Below, piece after piece: positions 43,745 to 52,180 of a stretch of 64,000 bases of DNA. The DNA is from Sphingobacteriales bacterium 50-39. GTDB lineage: Bacteria; Bacteroidota; Bacteroidia; Chitinophagales; Chitinophagaceae. Each line of letters begins with the position of its first letter. Within the stretch, counting starts at the first letter, position 1. The DNA lies in NCBI GenBank assembly GCA_001898505.1, contig MKTZ01000008.1:1-64000 (forward strand), written 5' to 3'. The position numbers and the translations under genes are program-made. The notes under the pieces were generated by a model that was not told the origin of the DNA, did no database searches, and worked only from the letters and a program-made list of their open reading frames with translations.

Positions 43745-43772
43745 AATGGGCCCTGATCGGGCCCATTTTTTA
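43745..43772 (+). terminator. Intrinsic terminator between porin and pstS
   Basis: AATGGGCCC and GGGCCCATT form a 9-bp stem around TGATC with a T-run, only 20 bp before the pstS start. Any read-through from the porin promoter would be curtailed here; it could act as an attenuator for pst. A single CTTAACAC unit precedes it at 43731-43738. Confidence 0.85.
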
Positions 43773-43791
43773 TTAGGGGTAATTTTAATGG

Positions 43792-44850
43792 ATGGTAACC
43801 GTCAAAGGCGCCTGGTTAATGGTCTCGGTAGGGATACTAAGCCTGCTATCCTGTGGGGACAAGAGCCGGTATATCATTGGCGCCGGCAGCTCGTTCGACA
43901 ACCCTCTCTTTTCGAAGATGTTCTATTCCTACTTCCGGGCCAGGGGAGTGAAGGTAAATTATCAGTCCATTGGATCCGGGGGAGGTATTTCGCAGCTGAT
44001 CAACAGGACCATCGACTTTGGGGCTTCCGATGTTCCCATGAATGAGGAGCAGGACTCTCTGTCCCCTGGCGATGTATTACATGTGCCTATTACTGTTAGC
44101 GCTGTTGTGCTCAGCTATAACCTTCCTGAGTTGAAGGACACGCTGCGGCTCTCGCCGCAGGTATTGGCATCGCTGTTCCTGGGGAGGATCACCCGTTGGA
44201 ACGACACCGCCATTGCCGCGCTTAATCCCGGCGTTCCTCTCCCTGATCTTCCAGTTGTCATTGCCCACCGGAGCGATGGCAGCGGCACTACCAATATTTT
44301 TACGGGCTATCTGTCCCGGGTGAGCAAGGAGTGGGATGGGAGGGTCGGCAGGGGGTCATCCGTCAATTGGCCCGCCGGCCTGGGTGGTAAGGGCAACGAG
44401 GGTGTTGCCGGCCTGATCCGCCAGACACATGGCGCCATCGGATATATCGAGCTGGCATTTGCCATGCAGAATAAGATGTCATTTGGGAAGATACGCAACA
44501 GGGCCGGCCGTTTTATCACTCCCTCCATTGCCAGTATCGGCGCGGCTGCCGATATCGCTATGCCGGCCGATGGCAAAGCTTCATTGGCCGATACCGGTGC
44601 TCCCGATGGATATCCTATTTCTTCCTTTTCGTGGGTATTGATCTACAAGGAGCAAGGCTACCGTCGGCATCCACGAGAGAATGCCGCCCAACTGCTGCAA
44701 TTACTGGACTGGATGATCCACGATGGACAACAATACAGCAGCGCTCTTTATTATGCGCCGTTGTCCCCCGCCGCCGTCAGTGCCGGCGATGCCCTTCTGC
44801 AGTCCGTCACCTATGAGGGGGGCAGTATCCTTACACAAAAGAATTTATGA
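43792..44850 (+). CDS. pstS: Phosphate ABC transporter substrate-binding lipoprotein PstS
   Basis: This periplasmic phosphate-binding protein has 352 residues and a lipoprotein signal (VGILSLLSC, Cys21). Binding-site motifs are GAGSSFDNPLFSKMF, YQSIGSGGGISQLINRTIDFGASDVPM and IAHRSDGSGTTNIFTGYLS, all classic for PstS. Its stop overlaps the pstC start by 4 bp. It is the first gene of pstSCAB-phoU, the high-affinity phosphate uptake operon, normally induced by phosphate starvation. Confidence 0.95.
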   Translation: MVTVKGAWLMVSVGILSLLSCGDKSRYIIGAGSSFDNPLFSKMFYSYFRARGVKVNYQSIGSGGGISQLINRTIDFGASDVPMNEEQDSLSPGDVLHVPITVSAVVLSYNLPELKDTLRLSPQVLASLFLGRITRWNDTAIAALNPGVPLPDLPVVIAHRSDGSGTTNIFTGYLSRVSKEWDGRVGRGSSVNWPAGLGGKGNEGVAGLIRQTHGAIGYIELAFAMQNKMSFGKIRNRAGRFITPSIASIGAAADIAMPADGKASLADTGAPDGYPISSFSWVLIYKEQGYRRHPRENAAQLLQLLDWMIHDGQQYSSALYYAPLSPAAVSAGDALLQSVTYEGGSILTQKNL

Positions 44851-45815
44851 ATATGGAAACATCAATACCGGCTTCGGTGATCCCATCGCCTGTTGTCAGA
44901 GATGGGGCAGGCTTGCGTAAGCGGGTGCGGCGGACATTTCGCCAAATCCGTGGGGAGGGGGCGTTCCGAAGCCTTTTGCTTATTGCCGGAGGGTTGCTGG
45001 TAGTGCTCGTGCTGGGGATACTGCTCACGCTTATCACGCAGTCTCTTCCTTCCATACGGCTGCTGGGGCTGAAGTTCATTTGGGGCAGCACATGGAATCC
45101 GGTGAGGAATGTGTATGGCGCGTGGCCTTTTTTATTAGGCACGCTTCTTACGTCCTTTCTGGCCCTGTTGATATCCATCCCTTTTTCTGTGGCCATTGCC
45201 ATCTTTTTGGGTGAATATTATCCTAGTAGCTGGTTTGCGGGTGCTTTGAAGAATGCCGTGGAGCTGATAGCCGCGGTCCCTTCCGTTATCTATGGGTTCT
45301 GGGGGCTTGCCGTCCTTGTCCCGATGGTTCGTCAGCTGGAAGCGAGGTTTGGGATGGAACAGCCGCTGGGTGTAGGTATCTTCAGCGCTTCGCTGATACT
45401 TTCCATCATGATCATTCCGTATGCCGCCAGCCTGGGCCGGTCCATGATACAGATGGTGCCCGGGCATTTGAAAGAAGCCGCCTATGGATTGGGTGCTACG
45501 CATTGGGAAGTCATCCGGCATGTGGTGATTCCATATACCCGGAGTGGACTTTTTGCCGGGATATTGCTTTCTCTTGGCCGTGCGCTGGGAGAGACCATGG
45601 CTGTTACCATGGTCATCGGCAATACGAGTATTCTCCCAAAAAGTATCTTTTCACCCGGCAATACCATGGCCAGCGTCATTGCCAACGAATTCACCGAGGC
45701 AGATAAGACAGTATATCTTTCCGCGCTTATCGAACTGGGTCTTGCTCTTTTTCTTGTCACCGTGATCATCAATATCGCGGGAAAAAAGATCATCGATCGT
45801 GTCACCAACGAATGA
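44847..45815 (+). CDS. pstC: Phosphate ABC transporter permease PstC
   Basis: This 322-residue inner-membrane permease has about six helices after an N-terminal cytoplasmic extension of roughly 50 residues. Family segments include FLLGTLLTSFLALLISIPFS, AVPSVIYGFWGLAVLVP and the EAA loop LKEAAYGLGATHWEVIRHVV, which docks to PstB. LSLGRALGETMAVTMVIGN is the PstC signature. It overlaps pstS by 4 bp. Confidence 0.95.
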   Translation: MNMETSIPASVIPSPVVRDGAGLRKRVRRTFRQIRGEGAFRSLLLIAGGLLVVLVLGILLTLITQSLPSIRLLGLKFIWGSTWNPVRNVYGAWPFLLGTLLTSFLALLISIPFSVAIAIFLGEYYPSSWFAGALKNAVELIAAVPSVIYGFWGLAVLVPMVRQLEARFGMEQPLGVGIFSASLILSIMIIPYAASLGRSMIQMVPGHLKEAAYGLGATHWEVIRHVVIPYTRSGLFAGILLSLGRALGETMAVTMVIGNTSILPKSIFSPGNTMASVIANEFTEADKTVYLSALIELGLALFLVTVIINIAGKKIIDRVTNE

Positions 45816-45819
45816 GCTT

Positions 45820-46668
45820 ATGCGTACCGACCATATAAAATACAGGATAGGGAAAAGCAAAGGCTTTAGAATTCTTGTCTTTGTCCTGGCGTTTGCCTGT
45901 ATGATCCCCCTGGCCGCAATTCTTTTCTATATCATCAAGGCGGGTATTGCTCATATCAACTGGGATTTCCTTGTCAATATCCCCCGCCCTGTTGGGGAAA
46001 AGGGAGGTGGTATCGTGAATGCCCTGCTCGGCAGCATTCTTATCATTGCCCTGGCATCTTTGATCGCCATTCCCATCGGGATACTGGCCGGCGTCTATCT
46101 CAGCGAGAACAGCAAGAGCCGGCTGGCTTACTGGTGCAGGCTGTCCGTGGACATATTGCAGGGGATACCTTCCATCGTCATCGGCATCATTGCTTATTTC
46201 TGGCTGGTGAAGCCCCTGGGTGGTTTTTCGGCTCTGTCCGGCAGCGCGGCGCTCGCTATCATGATGTTGCCTATCATTGTCCGCAGCACGGAAGAGACGC
46301 TGAAGATGCTGCCTCCTTCCCTGAAGGAGGCGGCGTTCGCGCTGGGCATGCCCTTTCACCGGGTGATATTCAAAGTGATCATTCCCGTAGGTATCAGCGG
46401 CATCCTTTCCGGCGTCATGTTATCCATTGCCCGGATCACGGGCGAGACGGCGCCCCTGCTGTTCACCGCCTTTGGCAACCCGTATCTGTCGGGGGATGTT
46501 ACCGCGCCCGTGCAGAGCCTTCCTCTTTTGATATTCAATTATGCCACCAGTCCATACAACGACTGGCATGATCTGGCGTGGGGGGCTTCTCTCATATTGC
46601 TGGTATGGGTACTGTTCTTAAATATTTTCACTAAGCTGATATCTGCAAAATGGAAAGTACAATTATAA
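45820..46668 (+). CDS. pstA: Phosphate ABC transporter permease PstA
   Basis: This 282-residue inner-membrane permease partners PstC. Motifs are GGIVNALLGSILIIALASL, the conserved IPIGILAGVYLSE, GIPSIVIGIIAYFWLV, the EAA loop LKEAAFALGMPFHRVIFKVI and SIARITGETAPLLFTAFGN. I start it at the ATG at 45820, five bases after the pstC stop; a GTG at 45799 inside pstC is an alternative. Its 3' end overlaps pstB by 19 bp. Confidence 0.94.
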   Translation: MRTDHIKYRIGKSKGFRILVFVLAFACMIPLAAILFYIIKAGIAHINWDFLVNIPRPVGEKGGGIVNALLGSILIIALASLIAIPIGILAGVYLSENSKSRLAYWCRLSVDILQGIPSIVIGIIAYFWLVKPLGGFSALSGSAALAIMMLPIIVRSTEETLKMLPPSLKEAAFALGMPFHRVIFKVIIPVGISGILSGVMLSIARITGETAPLLFTAFGNPYLSGDVTAPVQSLPLLIFNYATSPYNDWHDLAWGASLILLVWVLFLNIFTKLISAKWKVQL

Positions 46669-47408
46669 AAAGCAGGAATTTTAATGCATCTTTTGGCAGC
46701 AATCACGTAGTGAAAAATGTCAATATCGATATTCCCAGGAACCATGTGGTGGCCGTAATGGGACCATCCGGCTGCGGCAAGACCACTTATCTGCGTTGTA
46801 TCAATCGAATGCATGAATTGATCCCCGGGGCTACCTGCCGGGGGATGATGACCATCAATGAGGAGGATATATACACTATGCATCCCATCTTTGTCCGGCT
46901 GAAGATCGGGATGGTGTTCCAGCGACCCAATCCTTTTCCGAACCTGAGCATTTATGACAATGTCATCGCCGGCTACAAGCTCAATGGGATTAAGCTGGCC
47001 AGGGCGGAAAAGGACAGGATCGTAGAGCATTCTCTGACCAGGGTGGCCCTGTGGAATGAAGTAAAGGATTCGCTCATGAAGAAGGGGGCCTTTCTCTCCG
47101 GCGGGCAGCAACAGCGTCTTTGTATCGCCAGGGCCGTCGCCATGGAGCCCGAAGTGCTGCTCTTCGATGAACCTACTTCTGCCCTCGATCCTATCTCCAC
47201 CTCCACCGTAGAAGATCTTTTTCATGAATTGAAGGCCAACTATACACTCATCATCGTGACCCATAATATGCAGCAGGCTGCGAGGGTCAGTGATAAAACC
47301 GCCTTCTTTTATATGGGGGAACTGGTGGAGTACGAGCTGACAAAGGATATTTTTACCAATCCCAGGGACAGCCGTACGCAGAATTATATTACGGGGAGGT
47401 TTAGTTAA
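46650..47408 (+). CDS. pstB: Phosphate ABC transporter ATP-binding protein PstB
   Basis: This 252-residue ATPase energises the PstSCA importer. Motifs are Walker A GPSGCGKTT, the Q-loop MVFQRPNPFPNLSIYDNVI, the signature LSGGQQQRLCIARA, Walker B VLLFDEPTSALDP and the switch VTHNM. C-terminal residues EYELTKDIFTNPRDSRTQNY are typical of PstB. Confidence 0.97.
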   Translation: MESTIIKSRNFNASFGSNHVVKNVNIDIPRNHVVAVMGPSGCGKTTYLRCINRMHELIPGATCRGMMTINEEDIYTMHPIFVRLKIGMVFQRPNPFPNLSIYDNVIAGYKLNGIKLARAEKDRIVEHSLTRVALWNEVKDSLMKKGAFLSGGQQQRLCIARAVAMEPEVLLFDEPTSALDPISTSTVEDLFHELKANYTLIIVTHNMQQAARVSDKTAFFYMGELVEYELTKDIFTNPRDSRTQNYITGRFS

Positions 47409-47417
47409 ATTAATATT

Positions 47418-48083
47418 ATGGCACAGTTAGAGACAGAGTTGCAGTTGTTAAAAACGGAGGCCGTCAATATGTGGACGCTGGTGAATATCCAGCTGAGCAA
47501 GGCTCGTCTGGCTTTCCTGAACTTCGACAAGGACCTGGCGCGCGAGGTCGTATTGAAGGAAAAAAGAGTCAATGCGAGTGAGCTGAAGATCGACCGGGAC
47601 TGTGAGAATATTTTCGCCCTGTTCTGTCCCGTGGCCATCGATCTCCGATTCGTGCTGGCCGTGTTAAAGATCAATTCATCTTTGGAAAGGATAGGAGATA
47701 TAGCCGAAGCCATTGCACGCTATGTCATCGACGCGGAGGCGCCTTTTGCGCCTGTGTTGCTGGATTCCACCCGTATACTGCCCATGTATAAAGAGGCCAT
47801 CCGGATGCTGGAAGATACGCAGGCCGCCTTTGAGAATGAGGATACCGTCCTGGCGCGCAGCGTATTCAAACGGGATGATCTGCTGGATGAGGTCAATAAG
47901 CATGTCAATAAGATATTGGAGCACCATCTGAAGGCGCATCCGGAGGACACCGCACAGGCCCTATGGATATTATCAATCATACGCAGGCTGGAAAGGGTGG
48001 GCGATCAGTCGAAGAATATTGCGGAAGAGATTATTTTCTACCTGGAGGCAAAGGTCCTCAAACATAAGAATAAGCATAACTGA
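47418..48083 (+). CDS. phoU: Phosphate signalling/transport regulator PhoU
   Basis: The 221-residue protein has two three-helix bundles. Each carries the PhoU metal-binding type motif, for example FVLAVLKINSSLERIGDIAEAIA in the first and WILSIIRRLERVGDQSKNIAEEI in the second. PhoU represses Pho signalling and Pst activity when phosphate is sufficient. It starts 9 bp after pstB as the last gene of the pst operon; an intrinsic terminator follows. Confidence 0.94.
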   Translation: MAQLETELQLLKTEAVNMWTLVNIQLSKARLAFLNFDKDLAREVVLKEKRVNASELKIDRDCENIFALFCPVAIDLRFVLAVLKINSSLERIGDIAEAIARYVIDAEAPFAPVLLDSTRILPMYKEAIRMLEDTQAAFENEDTVLARSVFKRDDLLDEVNKHVNKILEHHLKAHPEDTAQALWILSIIRRLERVGDQSKNIAEEIIFYLEAKVLKHKNKHN

Positions 48084-48213
48084 ACATAATATAAGCATAA
48101 CTATTAAGTAAAATACTCATAATGTCCGGCGCTTACTTTTATATCCGAATTAATTGGTTAGTCACCCGTTAATCGATGGTTTATATATGTAGAGTTGAAT
48201 TTTCTCATGCAGA

Positions 48214-48248
48214 AGCCACCTCATTTCCATGAGATGGCTTTATTTTTT
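48214..48248 (+). terminator. Intrinsic terminator of pstSCAB-phoU
   Basis: AGCCACCTCAT and ATGAGATGGCT pair at all but one position around TTCC, followed by a T-rich tail. It sits 130 bp after phoU, before the convergent glycosyltransferase gene. The gap 48084-48213 is A/T-rich without a recognisable gene. Confidence 0.8.
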
Positions 48249-48281
48249 AGGATGCCCCTCCGGGGCCGGGTAAAACTGGGA

Positions 48282-49319
48282 TTAGAATATGCAAAGCTCC
48301 GGATACAGCTGATCCAGCTGATGTTTTGATCTGTCCGTGCAGTGGTGCATGAGATAGCTGACGATGGACCCCGTAGAATAATCCAGCCGGAGAGCGTGTC
48401 TTTTCTTTTGCTGCATCATCCGCTCAAATACGGTGGTAAACTCTCCATCCAATCCTTTCAGGACAGGAACGCCCATCTTTTCCAGGGCTGCGGCATTGCA
48501 GAACTGCTCATATTGTCCACGGATGGGAATAGCCAGCAATTTCTTCCCGAGGTACATGGCTTCGGCCGGTGTTTCAAAACCTGCGCCTGTGATGATGGCC
48601 TTGCAGGTGATGAGGCTTTTATTAAAGGCGTTTTTGCTCACCGGGATGAAGAGGATGTTGCCTTGTTGTACCGGCTGTTTTACTTCTTTGGAGAACACCT
48701 GGAAAGAATAGTCTTTGAGGGGGCTCAGGTACTGACTTACCTTGGCATCGCTAAAGGAAGAGAGGTATACCGTAACATGCCCTTTATCCACCGGCTCCGC
48801 CTGGAGGATCTCCTTTTTGATCACCGGAGGGAGGATAAAATCGTCGTATTGTTTAAAATGGAGGCCTATATATTGTGTTGCTCTGGCGTAGTTGCGCAGG
48901 ATCCATTCTCCCATCAGCTCTTTGTGACGGGGGCGGGGAACTTTGGGAGAGATAAAGCTTGCCTGGTGTCCGAAATTGACCGAAGGCACTTTTTTATAGG
49001 CGCAGGCCAGGGAGGTGATGCATTCGAAGTCGTTTATGACCAGGTCATATTTCTCCACCGGCAGGTCTTTTACTTCTCTCAGCAGGCGCAGGGGAGCGAA
49101 CTCGCGGGCGATCTTCGAATAGTTAAGGCTGCCGCCGCTGGTATAAAAAAGGCTCAGACCCTTGCTGCGATATTTTACGGAAGCATCCAGGTCCAGGCTA
49201 TTGTTGGCGCCGCTGAGAAAGATATCTACATGGCCATACCGTTCCAGGTAAGGAAGTATCTCCATTGCCCTGCTGATATGGCCGTTGCCTGTTGCCTGTA
49301 CTGCGTAAAATATTTTCAT
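48282..49319 (-). CDS. Glycosyltransferase, candidate glycolipid synthase (Agt-like role)
   Basis: This 345-residue GT-B fold glycosyltransferase of the MurG/GT28-like group begins MKIFYAVQATGNGHISRAM with the G-N-G-H donor/acceptor loop. Its C-terminal half contains ITGAGFETPAEAMYLGKKLL and IPIRGQYEQFCNAAALEKMG, the nucleotide-sugar binding signature. It overlaps the metallophosphoesterase gene by 4 bp and is translated after it. In phosphate-starved bacteria a PlcP lipase makes diacylglycerol and an adjacent glycosyltransferase (Agt) converts it to glycolipid; the pairing here next to pst fits that model. The lipid acceptor is inferred. Confidence 0.7.
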   Translation of the reverse strand: MKIFYAVQATGNGHISRAMEILPYLERYGHVDIFLSGANNSLDLDASVKYRSKGLSLFYTSGGSLNYSKIAREFAPLRLLREVKDLPVEKYDLVINDFECITSLACAYKKVPSVNFGHQASFISPKVPRPRHKELMGEWILRNYARATQYIGLHFKQYDDFILPPVIKKEILQAEPVDKGHVTVYLSSFSDAKVSQYLSPLKDYSFQVFSKEVKQPVQQGNILFIPVSKNAFNKSLITCKAIITGAGFETPAEAMYLGKKLLAIPIRGQYEQFCNAAALEKMGVPVLKGLDGEFTTVFERMMQQKKRHALRLDYSTGSIVSYLMHHCTDRSKHQLDQLYPELCIF

Positions 49320-50155
49320 ATTGCTGCTAAAGAATTGATGTAAAAATTGATCTCATCCGTAATGACGTTCAGGGAAGGTTTCATCTCGATGGTGGGTGTT
49401 ACGGGGAATTTCTTTTCGTCGTACTCGAAGATCGTCCACTCGTTCTGGTGATATTCCAGAGCCGTAAGATGCTCCACCCAGTCCCCTGAGTTCAGGTAGG
49501 TGACTTTTCCTTCCTTGTTCTCCACTACCTTTTTGGAAGGCTGGTGGATATGTCCGCAAATGACGTAGTCATATTTTTTCTTGATGGCCAGCTCTGCTGC
49601 GATGAGCTCGAAATCATTGATCTTGCTTACCGCCTTGTTGACACCCGCCATGACTTTTTTGGAGATGGATACCCGCTCGCGGCCAAATGATTTTAATATG
49701 AAATTTATGAGGCGATTGAAGAGGATCAGCCCTTCGTAGCCGCTGCTGCCCAGTTTGGCGAGGATCTTGGCACCACCTTTGGTGGTATTGTCGAAAACAT
49801 CTCCGTGGAAGATCCAGGTCATTTTGTTATCAATCTCCAGCACCAGCTTGTCGGTGAGCGTGAAATTGCCGATCTGGATGTCGGTGTAGCGGCGCATCAT
49901 CTCGTCATGATTGCCGGTGATATAGAATACCCGGGTGCCATTGGTAATGAATTGAAGGATCTCTTTCAATACCATCATGTGGGCTACAGGAAAATATCTT
50001 TTGGTGAATTGCCAGCCGTCAATGATATCACCGTTGAGGATGAGGATGTTAGGAGTGATGCTCTTGAGATAGTTGACCAGTTCCTTGGCACGGCAGCCGT
50101 AAGTTCCGAGATGAACATCTGAGAGAACAACAACATCTACGGGTCGCTTTTCCAT
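49316..50155 (-). CDS. Metallophosphoesterase, UDP-2,3-diacylglucosamine hydrolase/PlcP-like
   Basis: This 279-residue calcineurin-like phosphoesterase has D13-x-H15 in LSDVHLGTYG, then NGDIIDGW, GNHDE, the His of FHGDVFD and the C-terminal GHIHQP, giving a complete dinuclear metal site. Automated annotation would call it UDP-2,3-diacylglucosamine diphosphatase (LpxH-like). It is longer than LpxH (about 240) and coupled to a glycosyltransferase between pst-phoU and an alkaline phosphatase. Proteins of this class (PlcP) remove phosphate headgroups from membrane phospholipids under phosphate limitation. I favour PlcP on context; sequence alone cannot settle it. Confidence 0.75.
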   Translation of the reverse strand: MEKRPVDVVVLSDVHLGTYGCRAKELVNYLKSITPNILILNGDIIDGWQFTKRYFPVAHMMVLKEILQFITNGTRVFYITGNHDEMMRRYTDIQIGNFTLTDKLVLEIDNKMTWIFHGDVFDNTTKGGAKILAKLGSSGYEGLILFNRLINFILKSFGRERVSISKKVMAGVNKAVSKINDFELIAAELAIKKKYDYVICGHIHQPSKKVVENKEGKVTYLNSGDWVEHLTALEYHQNEWTIFEYDEKKFPVTPTIEMKPSLNVITDEINFYINSLAAI

Positions 50156-50282
50156 TATTGTGGTTTTTCAAAGGTCCATACTTTGTATTACTTCTCTGGT
50201 ATTTCCCAGTTAAGTAATTATGAGTTTAATGTGAACGGAATATTAACAGCCGGGCGTAAGAATTTTGCTTTATTATTGTTGG

Positions 50283-51077
50283 ATGAAAATTGGATATCTC
50301 ACTGTCCTGCTGGGATTGGTCGTTCTTAGCTTGCAGGCGCAGCCCGGCACCTATACTGTCAGCAATGCCCACTCTCACAACGATTATGAGCAGAAAGTGC
50401 CTTTCTGGCTCGCTTATAACGAAGGTTTTGGTTCCATCGAAGCCGATATTTTCCTACGGCAGGACAGCCTGGTGGTAGCTCATTCTGAGAAGGAGCTGGC
50501 TCTTCACCGTACGCTGGAGGCATGGTATCTCGACCCCTTGCTGGGTTGTGTTCGTAAGAATGGCGGGCGGCCATACCTCAACGGAGGTGGGCCGTTGCAG
50601 GTACTCATCGATCTGAAGACGGATTCCATCCATACATTGGACAGGCTGATAAAGGTCCTGGAGAAATATCCCGAGCTGACGGGGTGCCCGGGTATCCGGT
50701 TTGTCATCACCGGCAATCGACCCGCGTCTTCGCTGTGGTCTTCGTATCCTTCCTGGATATGGTTTGACGGGGTATTGTCCGATGAGTACGACAAGGCGGC
50801 TATGGACAGGGTTGCTATGCTCAGCGATGATTTCAAATCCTTTTCAAAGTGGAATGGCAAGGGCAATATTCCCGCCCCTGAGCTGGCCCGACTGGAGGCC
50901 GCCGCCAGGAAAGCTCATCAATTGAAGAAGTCCGTACGGTTCTGGGATGCCCCCCGACATTATCAATGCCTGGTATCAGTTCATGCATCTGCAAGTAGAT
51001 TTTATAAATACCGATCATATTGCAGCCCTTTCGGAGTTCCTGCATCATCTGCCGAAGACGTCCTATACCGGGGGTGA
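50283..51077 (+). CDS. PI-PLC-like/GDPD domain, N-terminal part of a frameshifted phosphatase gene
   Basis: The frame encodes a signal peptide (MKIGYLTVLLGLVVLSLQAQ) and a TIM-barrel of the glycerophosphodiester/phosphatidylinositol phosphodiesterase type. It contains SNAHSHNDYEQKVPFWLAYN and GSIEADIFLRQDSLVVAHSE, with His/Glu/Asp residues as in GDPD active sites. Up to RFWDAP (about residue 224) it reads normally. It then passes a run of six C (50950-50955) and continues as non-conserved sequence to a stop at 51077. Removing one C restores DAPDIINAWYQFM and joins it to the alkaline phosphatase below. The original gene was surely one 50283-52080 fusion protein. Confidence 0.75.
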   Translation: MKIGYLTVLLGLVVLSLQAQPGTYTVSNAHSHNDYEQKVPFWLAYNEGFGSIEADIFLRQDSLVVAHSEKELALHRTLEAWYLDPLLGCVRKNGGRPYLNGGGPLQVLIDLKTDSIHTLDRLIKVLEKYPELTGCPGIRFVITGNRPASSLWSSYPSWIWFDGVLSDEYDKAAMDRVAMLSDDFKSFSKWNGKGNIPAPELARLEAAARKAHQLKKSVRFWDAPRHYQCLVSVHASASRFYKYRSYCSPFGVPASSAEDVLYRG

Positions 51078-52080
51078 CGCATACCAGCCTTATCGGCCTA
51101 CCTATAAGACCGATGGTATCGACAGGCCTGTGAAGAATGTGATCCTGCTCATTGGTGACGGGACGGGTTTAGCCCAGCTATACACCGGCTATACCGCCAA
51201 CAGGGGCGGCCTGAATATTTTCGGGATGCGTACTATCGGGTTGTCGAAGACCAGCAGCTTTGACAGCTATGTCACCGACTCCGCCCCCGGTTCTACCGCA
51301 TTTTCATCTGGTGAAAAGACCAACAACCGCAGTGTGGGTGTCGATCATACAGGAAAGGCTTTGCCTTTGCTGCCGGTGATCCTGGACAAGAAAAGGATCA
51401 GGACCGGGCTGGTCACCTGCGGCGATATTGCCGATGCCACGCCGGCTGATTTTTATGCCCACCGGTCCGAGCGGGATAATGCCAGCGCCATTTTGCGGGA
51501 CCTTAAGGGCGCTCCAATACAGGTGCTGATGGGGAGCGGGGGTGACAGCCTGGATAATCTGCCGGAGTATACCGTTGTGACTTCTGTAGACAGCGTCGGC
51601 ATGGATATAAATAAGAAATGGATCGTAGTGGAAAAGCAGGCCGGAAGGTCCATGCTGAATGGAAGAGGGGACTGGCTGCAGCGTGCTTTTCACAAGACCC
51701 TCGATCTTTTGTCCCGTAATAAGCCGGGTTTCTTTATTATGACCGAAGGCGCCCAGGTAGACTATGGTGGTCATGCCAATGATCTTCCCTATGTCGTTAC
51801 GGAGGTGCTGGATTTCGACAGAACGGTGGGAGAGGCCCTGCGTTTTGCCGACCAGGATGGAGAGACCCTTGTCATTGTTACAGCCGACCATGAGACAGGC
51901 GGTCTTACGTTATTGGATGGCAGCTATTCAAAGGGACATATTGCCGGACAATTCTCTACGAATGATCATACTGCCATTCCTGTACCAGTGTTTGCCTATG
52001 GACCCCGTTCGGGGCTTTTTAGAGGAGTGTATGAAAATACGGCGGTCTTCTCAAGGATCTTGCAGGCTTACGGCCTGTGA
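50947..52080 (+). CDS. Alkaline phosphatase domain, C-terminal part of a frameshifted gene
   Basis: From about residue 60 this frame encodes a complete PhoA-type alkaline phosphatase domain. NVILLIGDGTGLAQLYTGY is the first metal site, and DSAPGSTAFSSGEKTNN contains the Ser nucleophile in the D-S-A context. QVDYGGHANDL and TADHETGGLTLL are further metal ligands, with a distal His in FSTNDHTAIPVPV. The first 60 residues (VDFINTDHIAALSEFL) belong to the PLC-like domain. Translated alone it would lack a signal peptide and stay in the cytoplasm, so the enzyme is probably functional only if the C-run frameshift is corrected or is a sequencing error. Confidence 0.8.
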   Translation: MPPDIINAWYQFMHLQVDFINTDHIAALSEFLHHLPKTSYTGGDAYQPYRPTYKTDGIDRPVKNVILLIGDGTGLAQLYTGYTANRGGLNIFGMRTIGLSKTSSFDSYVTDSAPGSTAFSSGEKTNNRSVGVDHTGKALPLLPVILDKKRIRTGLVTCGDIADATPADFYAHRSERDNASAILRDLKGAPIQVLMGSGGDSLDNLPEYTVVTSVDSVGMDINKKWIVVEKQAGRSMLNGRGDWLQRAFHKTLDLLSRNKPGFFIMTEGAQVDYGGHANDLPYVVTEVLDFDRTVGEALRFADQDGETLVIVTADHETGGLTLLDGSYSKGHIAGQFSTNDHTAIPVPVFAYGPRSGLFRGVYENTAVFSRILQAYGL

Positions 52081-52180
52081 GGAGCTTTAAAATCCTATTA
52101 AAAATGACTGCTCACCGAATACAGCAACTGATATAGGAGCATTTTGATTATCTTGTCGGCCTCCAATAAAGATGTGATGT

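Noticed and set aside
50231-50249. Pho-box-like pair GTGAACGG/ATTAACAG upstream of the PLC-like/alkaline phosphatase gene
   Set aside because: Only two imperfect units, with no -7 element at the expected distance. Too weak to list as a site, although the gene would be an expected target.
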